Assembly: GCA_000717735.1 (NCBI GenBank)
Contig: JOBE01000005.1
Span: 62,001-126,000, forward strand
Reading direction: 5' to 3'
Source: Streptomyces griseoluteus
GTDB lineage: Bacteria > Actinomycetota > Actinomycetes > Streptomycetales > Streptomycetaceae
Length of the DNA stretch: 64,000 nt
Part shown: in pieces, positions 60,769 through 64,000 of the stretch
Layout: every line of letters starts with the position of its first letter
Position numbering within the stretch: position 1 is the stretch's first letter
Position numbers and translations under genes: made by a program
The notes under the pieces: generated by a model
Seen by the model: only the letters and a program-made list of their open reading frames with translations
The model's database searches: none
Told to the model about the DNA's origin: nothing

Positions 60769-61767
60769 TCAGCCCGGGTGCGGAACCGCCGGGGAGGACG
60801 CCCCGCCCGCCAGTCGGCGCGGGGCGCCCGTGCCGTCGGCGGGTACGGACCAGACCTCTCCCCCGTATCCGTACGCGAGGGTCTCCCGGTCCGTCCACAG
60901 GGCCTGGTCGTCGATGCCGCGCCGCTCGGCGACCGCGTGTTCGCGCCCGGTCCCCAGCTCGTACACGTACAGCCGCCACGGCTCACGCGGACCGTCGGAC
61001 ACCCGCTTCTTGAAGGCGATACGAGTGCCGTCCGGGGAAAGCGACGGGCATTCGACGTTCTCCCGGAGGGCCCGGGCCGACCAGCTCCGCATGTCGCCCT
61101 CGACGAGGTGGGTGCGGCCGGCCGTCGAGACGGTGGCGTAGAAGCGGTTGTCGTCCGCGGCGAAGCTGACACCCCAGTAGTTGACGTCGGGGGCGTGGTG
61201 GCGGCGGCCGCCGAGGGTGAGGGGGATCTGCTCCATGTTCTTCACCAGATAGCCGGTGCGCAGGTCGAGGATCGAGGTGCGGGTGGAGAAGGACGAGCGC
61301 GCGTAGGAGTCGCCGGTCGCGAACATCGTCCAGGAGAGCATGTTCCCCGAGGCCGAGACCCGGGCCCGGCTGGGGATGCCCGGCAGGCCGATGCGCCGCA
61401 CCTCGCGCAGGCTCCGGTCGAGCACGAGGGCGTACGAGCGGGCCGGTACGCCCGGCCTGCGCTGGAGGCAGAGGGCGGTTCCACCGGCCGCGTGGAAGCG
61501 GTCGCAGGAGGGGCCGCCCACCACCCGGCCGCCGGACGCGGACGGGTTCACGCGCGCGACGCGCCCGCTCGCGGTGTCCCGGACGTAGAGCGCGCCGGCG
61601 CCGGCGTCGAGGGTGAAGCCGGGGTCGGCGGCGCCGGTGGCGGCGTCCCGTCCTGAGGCGGCCCGCAGGGTGTAGGCGGTGGCTCCGCCGCCGAGCAGCA
61701 GGAGGGCGAGTACGAGGATCCACACGCGCGTGCGGGTGGACGGGCGGGCGCCGGTCGGTACGGGCAT
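60769..61767 (-). CDS. TolB/PD40-like beta-propeller membrane-anchored protein
   Basis: A 332-aa protein: a basic N-terminus and one signal-anchor helix (VWILVLALLLLGGGATAYTL), then an extracytoplasmic beta-propeller. WD40-like PD40 units are visible in CPSLSPDGTRIAFKKR and DDQALWTDRETLAYGYGG. The Cys pair GPSCDRFHAAGGTALC may form a disulphide. No enzyme motif. It begins 3 nt after the stop of the upstream MFS gene, so it is the third gene of a metallophosphatase-MFS-propeller operon. Confidence 0.82.
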   Translation of the reverse strand: MPVPTGARPSTRTRVWILVLALLLLGGGATAYTLRAASGRDAATGAADPGFTLDAGAGALYVRDTASGRVARVNPSASGGRVVGGPSCDRFHAAGGTALCLQRRPGVPARSYALVLDRSLREVRRIGLPGIPSRARVSASGNMLSWTMFATGDSYARSSFSTRTSILDLRTGYLVKNMEQIPLTLGGRRHHAPDVNYWGVSFAADDNRFYATVSTAGRTHLVEGDMRSWSARALRENVECPSLSPDGTRIAFKKRVSDGPREPWRLYVYELGTGREHAVAERRGIDDQALWTDRETLAYGYGGEVWSVPADGTGAPRRLAGGASSPAVPHPG

Positions 61768-61770
61768 GGG

Positions 61771-63108
61771 TCAGTCGGTCCTCTCGGAGGGCTCGGGGAC
61801 GACGGCGGCCGCGGAGGTCCTCGGGGCGCTCCGGTCCGCGGGGGTGTCGGGCAGCAGGCGCGCGGCACAGCACAGGGCGGCCGTGAGGGCGAGGAGCGCC
61901 GCCACGAGCGCGGTCCCGGGTCCGCCCGCGGTCCAGACGGCGCCGAACGCGACGGCGGCCCCCACCCGGGCGAGCGCCTGGGCGGTCTGGACGAGCGCGA
62001 GGCCGCCCGCCTGCCGTCCCTCGGCGAGGAAGGGGCCGGTCAGGGCCATCAGGACGCCGTCGGTGGCGGCGTAGAAGACGCCGAGCAGGACGAGGACGCC
62101 CAGGAGGACCGCCGTGTCGGGCAGCGGGGCCAGGAGCAGTCCGTAGGCGAGGAGCAGGGCCCCGTGCCCGTACAGGAACGGTGCCCGCCGCCCGATCCGG
62201 TCGGCGAGGCGTCCGGCGGGGACCGCGAGCAGCAGGAAGACGCCGGCGGCGGCGAGCGGCAGGAACGGGAACCAGACGGCGTCGAACGCGAGCCGCCGCT
62301 GGAGCAGCAGGTAGAGGAAGGAGTCGCCGACGGTGGCGGCGCCGAGGAGTCCGGCGCAGAGCACGATCCGCCGGTACGCGGGCGAGCGCAGCCCGGCGAA
62401 GAGCCCACCACGCGCGCGTGGCGCCGCCGGTTCGGCGGCGGGCTTCGTCGCGGACCCCCGCGTCCCCCGCTCCGCCCGCGTCCGTCCGGGGACGAGCAGC
62501 ACCCACAGCAGGACGCCGAACGCCCCCACGCAGAAGCTGACGGCGAAGACGGCGTCGTACGCGTCGGCCGTCGCCCACAGCAGGGCGAAGGCGGCCAGCG
62601 GCCCGAGGAGGGCGCCGACCGTGTCCATGGCGCGGTGGGTGCCGAAGGCGCGGCCCAGGTCCTCGGGTGGGCTGTGCAGCGTGATCAGGGCGTCGCGCGG
62701 GGCCGTGCGGACGCCCTTGCCGAGCCGGTCGGCGGCGATGGCGGTGGCGGTGGCGATCCATCCCGTCGCGCCGCCCGCCAGGAGGAGGCCGAGCCGTGAG
62801 CAGGCGGAGAGGGCGTAGCCGAGGCCGCCGATCTGTTTGTGGCGGCCGCCCCGGTCGGCGGCGGTGCCCCCGAGGAGTCGTACGAGCGCGGTGGCGCCGG
62901 TGGAGAGGCCGTCGAGCAGCCCGAACTGGAGCGGGGACAGGCCGAGTCCGAGGACCAGGTAGAGCGGCAGGACCGCGGTCACCATCTCCGAGGAGACGTC
63001 GGTGACCAGGCTGACCGCGCCCAGGGCGAGGACGGTGCCGGGGACGCGCCGCCGGACCCCCGAGGGGGTGGGCGGCGCGTCGCGGCGACCGGTGGTCGCG
63101 AGGTACAT
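61771..63108 (-). CDS. MFS transporter
   Basis: A 445-aa transporter of the major facilitator superfamily. Helix 1 begins GTVLALGAVSLVTDVSSEMVTAVLP, with loop motif LGGTAADRGGRHKQIGG and the second-half motif VPAGRLADRIGRRAPFLYGHG. A charged cytoplasmic loop (RTRAERGTRGSATKPAAEPA) divides the halves. The ATG overlaps the stop of the metallophosphatase (TGATG, 63106-63110), hence one operon. The substrate may be a product of that phosphatase, which is a guess. Confidence 0.87.
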   Translation of the reverse strand: MYLATTGRRDAPPTPSGVRRRVPGTVLALGAVSLVTDVSSEMVTAVLPLYLVLGLGLSPLQFGLLDGLSTGATALVRLLGGTAADRGGRHKQIGGLGYALSACSRLGLLLAGGATGWIATATAIAADRLGKGVRTAPRDALITLHSPPEDLGRAFGTHRAMDTVGALLGPLAAFALLWATADAYDAVFAVSFCVGAFGVLLWVLLVPGRTRAERGTRGSATKPAAEPAAPRARGGLFAGLRSPAYRRIVLCAGLLGAATVGDSFLYLLLQRRLAFDAVWFPFLPLAAAGVFLLLAVPAGRLADRIGRRAPFLYGHGALLLAYGLLLAPLPDTAVLLGVLVLLGVFYAATDGVLMALTGPFLAEGRQAGGLALVQTAQALARVGAAVAFGAVWTAGGPGTALVAALLALTAALCCAARLLPDTPADRSAPRTSAAAVVPEPSERTD

Positions 63109-64000
63109 CAGTGGCAGGTGTAGGTCGGGCCGGTGTCCTTGACCTGGTTGTCGACGCCGACGTACTGCCAGGTGTACGTCGTGTCGGTGAAGTCCAGCTT
63201 CAGGACGCCGTACGGACCACTGATCCGCTTCTGGCTGTTGGGCTGGACCGTCTCGATCGCGTACGGCTCGGCGCCGCCCATGCCGCCGACGATCTCGACG
63301 ATGCCGTCGGAGGCGGCCTGTCCGCTCGGGTTCTGCCGGGCGAAGCGCTCGTAGTGGTGGTCGTGGCCGTTGAGCACCAGGTCGGCCTTGGCCCCGTAGA
63401 GGATCTGCCACACGGGCTTGGAGACGGGGTCGTTGCCGTGGCCGCCGGAGGAGTACAGCGGGTGGTGGAAGTACGCGGCGACGCAGCCCTTGGTGTTCCG
63501 CGCGAGGTCGTCCTTGAGCCACTGGATCTGCGCGGCGTCGTCGAAGGAGTTGGAGTCGAGGGCGATGAAGTGCCAGTTGCCCTGGTCGTAGCTGTAGTAG
63601 GGCTTGCCCTGGGGGTAGGCGATGGCGCCGAAGTACGACTTGTAGCCAGCGAACGCGCCGGCCGGGTCGTAGGACTCGTGGTTGCCGGGCACGGGCCGGG
63701 TCTGCGCCTTGAAGGCGCCCCACGTCTTGTCGTAGTAGTTGCGGAAGTCGGAGAGCCGGGCGTCGTCGTACTGGTTGTCGCCCATCGTCAGGTAGAAGGA
63801 CGGCGCGATCCGTTGGGCGAGTGCGGCGGTCTTGGGGTGGGCGCAGGAGCTGCTGGAGGCCGTGCACTGGGCGGCGATGTCACCGGCCGCGACGACGGTG
63901 AAGGCGCCGGTGGGCGGGGGCGTGGTGCCGGCGGTGCCGTACACCTCGACCGCGTAGAGCGAGTAGCCGTACGGGGTGCCGCGGGCGGTCCCGTACACGC
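63108..64000 (-). CDS. secreted calcineurin-like metallophosphoesterase, N-terminus outside the window
   Basis: The frame is open at the right edge, so only the C-terminal 290 or so residues are here. The metallophosphatase motifs are complete: AAGDIAAQ (D-x-G type), GDNQYDD, GNHE (PVPGNHESYD), YFHHPLYSS and GHDHHYER. The first visible residues (GTPYGYSLYAVEVYGTAG) resemble the end of an F5/8 type C (discoidin) or CBM32 domain, so the full protein is probably a secreted, carbohydrate-binding phosphatase. The annotated start inside this window is probably not real. Confidence 0.87.
   Translation of the reverse strand, partial: VYGTARGTPYGYSLYAVEVYGTAGTTPPPTGAFTVVAAGDIAAQCTASSSSCAHPKTAALAQRIAPSFYLTMGDNQYDDARLSDFRNYYDKTWGAFKAQTRPVPGNHESYDPAGAFAGYKSYFGAIAYPQGKPYYSYDQGNWHFIALDSNSFDDAAQIQWLKDDLARNTKGCVAAYFHHPLYSSGGHGNDPVSKPVWQILYGAKADLVLNGHDHHYERFARQNPSGQAASDGIVEIVGGMGGAEPYAIETVQPNSQKRISGPYGVLKLDFTDTTYTWQYVGVDNQVKDTGPTYTCH

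Overview
The window is about 64 kb of high-GC (roughly 72%) actinobacterial chromosome, almost certainly from a Streptomyces. The codon bias, frequent GTG starts, mycothiol-type enzymes, whiA, an extra RbpA-like protein, actinobacterial OpcA, and the gene order all fit this. From memory the order matches the S. coelicolor core region around SCO1912-SCO1967: dapA, dapD, suf, ctaA, ctaB, tkt-tal-zwf-opcA-pgl, pgi, secG-tpiA-pgk-gap, whiA-yvcK-rapZ-uvrC, uvrA, terC/terD, uvrB. I saw no rRNA, tRNA, insertion sequence, phage or CRISPR. This is core chromosome, so most of the interest is in regulation and in a few unusual proteins.

Layout. 0-6 kb: the end of a GNAT gene coupled to dapA, a small secreted protein antisense to the dapA 3' end, a PQQ-repeat lipoprotein, dapD, a TetR/SMR efflux pair with tandem operators, and a divergent membrane protein. 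6-13 kb: a VOC protein and the operon sufR-sufB-sufD-(Rieske)-sufC-sufS-sufU-sufT, with a SufR-type box and an iron box at its head and a terminator hairpin at its end. 13-18.6 kb: an ABC exporter pair, ctaA, an amidohydrolase, a small conserved protein and ctaB (haem O/A synthesis). 18.9-25.5 kb: the pentose-phosphate operon tkt-tal-zwf-opcA-pgl. 25.6-33.4 kb: pgi with two PH-domain membrane proteins, an rbpA paralogue, and secG/tpiA/pgk/gap. Together these two regions cover the oxidative and non-oxidative pentose-phosphate pathway and mid-glycolysis.

33.6-41.7 kb: a large secreted M14 carboxypeptidase, then the coupled operon uvrC-rapZ-yvcK-whiA. 41.9-44.5 kb: a module of a secreted papain-like protease, a membrane-anchored partner and a divergent HTH regulator. 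44.5-49.7 kb: a Tat Rieske lipoprotein, uvrA with a Lys/Ala tail, a mycothiol-dependent isomerase-like protein and a metallo-hydrolase. 49.8-55.2 kb: an MHS-type transporter, terC with a long leader resembling a yybP-ykoY Mn2+ riboswitch, a TerD/degenerate-ATPase fusion, and terD. 55.3-64 kb: uvrB, an orphan MHYT membrane sensor, an 18-bp minisatellite, ogt, two MFS transporters, a beta-propeller protein and a metallophosphatase cut by the window edge.

Two patterns recur. At least eleven genes have a TAnnnT -10 hexamer exactly 6-7 nt before the start codon and no evident Shine-Dalgarno, so they are probably leaderless. Nearly every convergent or tandem gene border carries a long, near-perfect inverted repeat, some of which extend into coding sequence or, in one case, carry the next gene's promoter in the loop.
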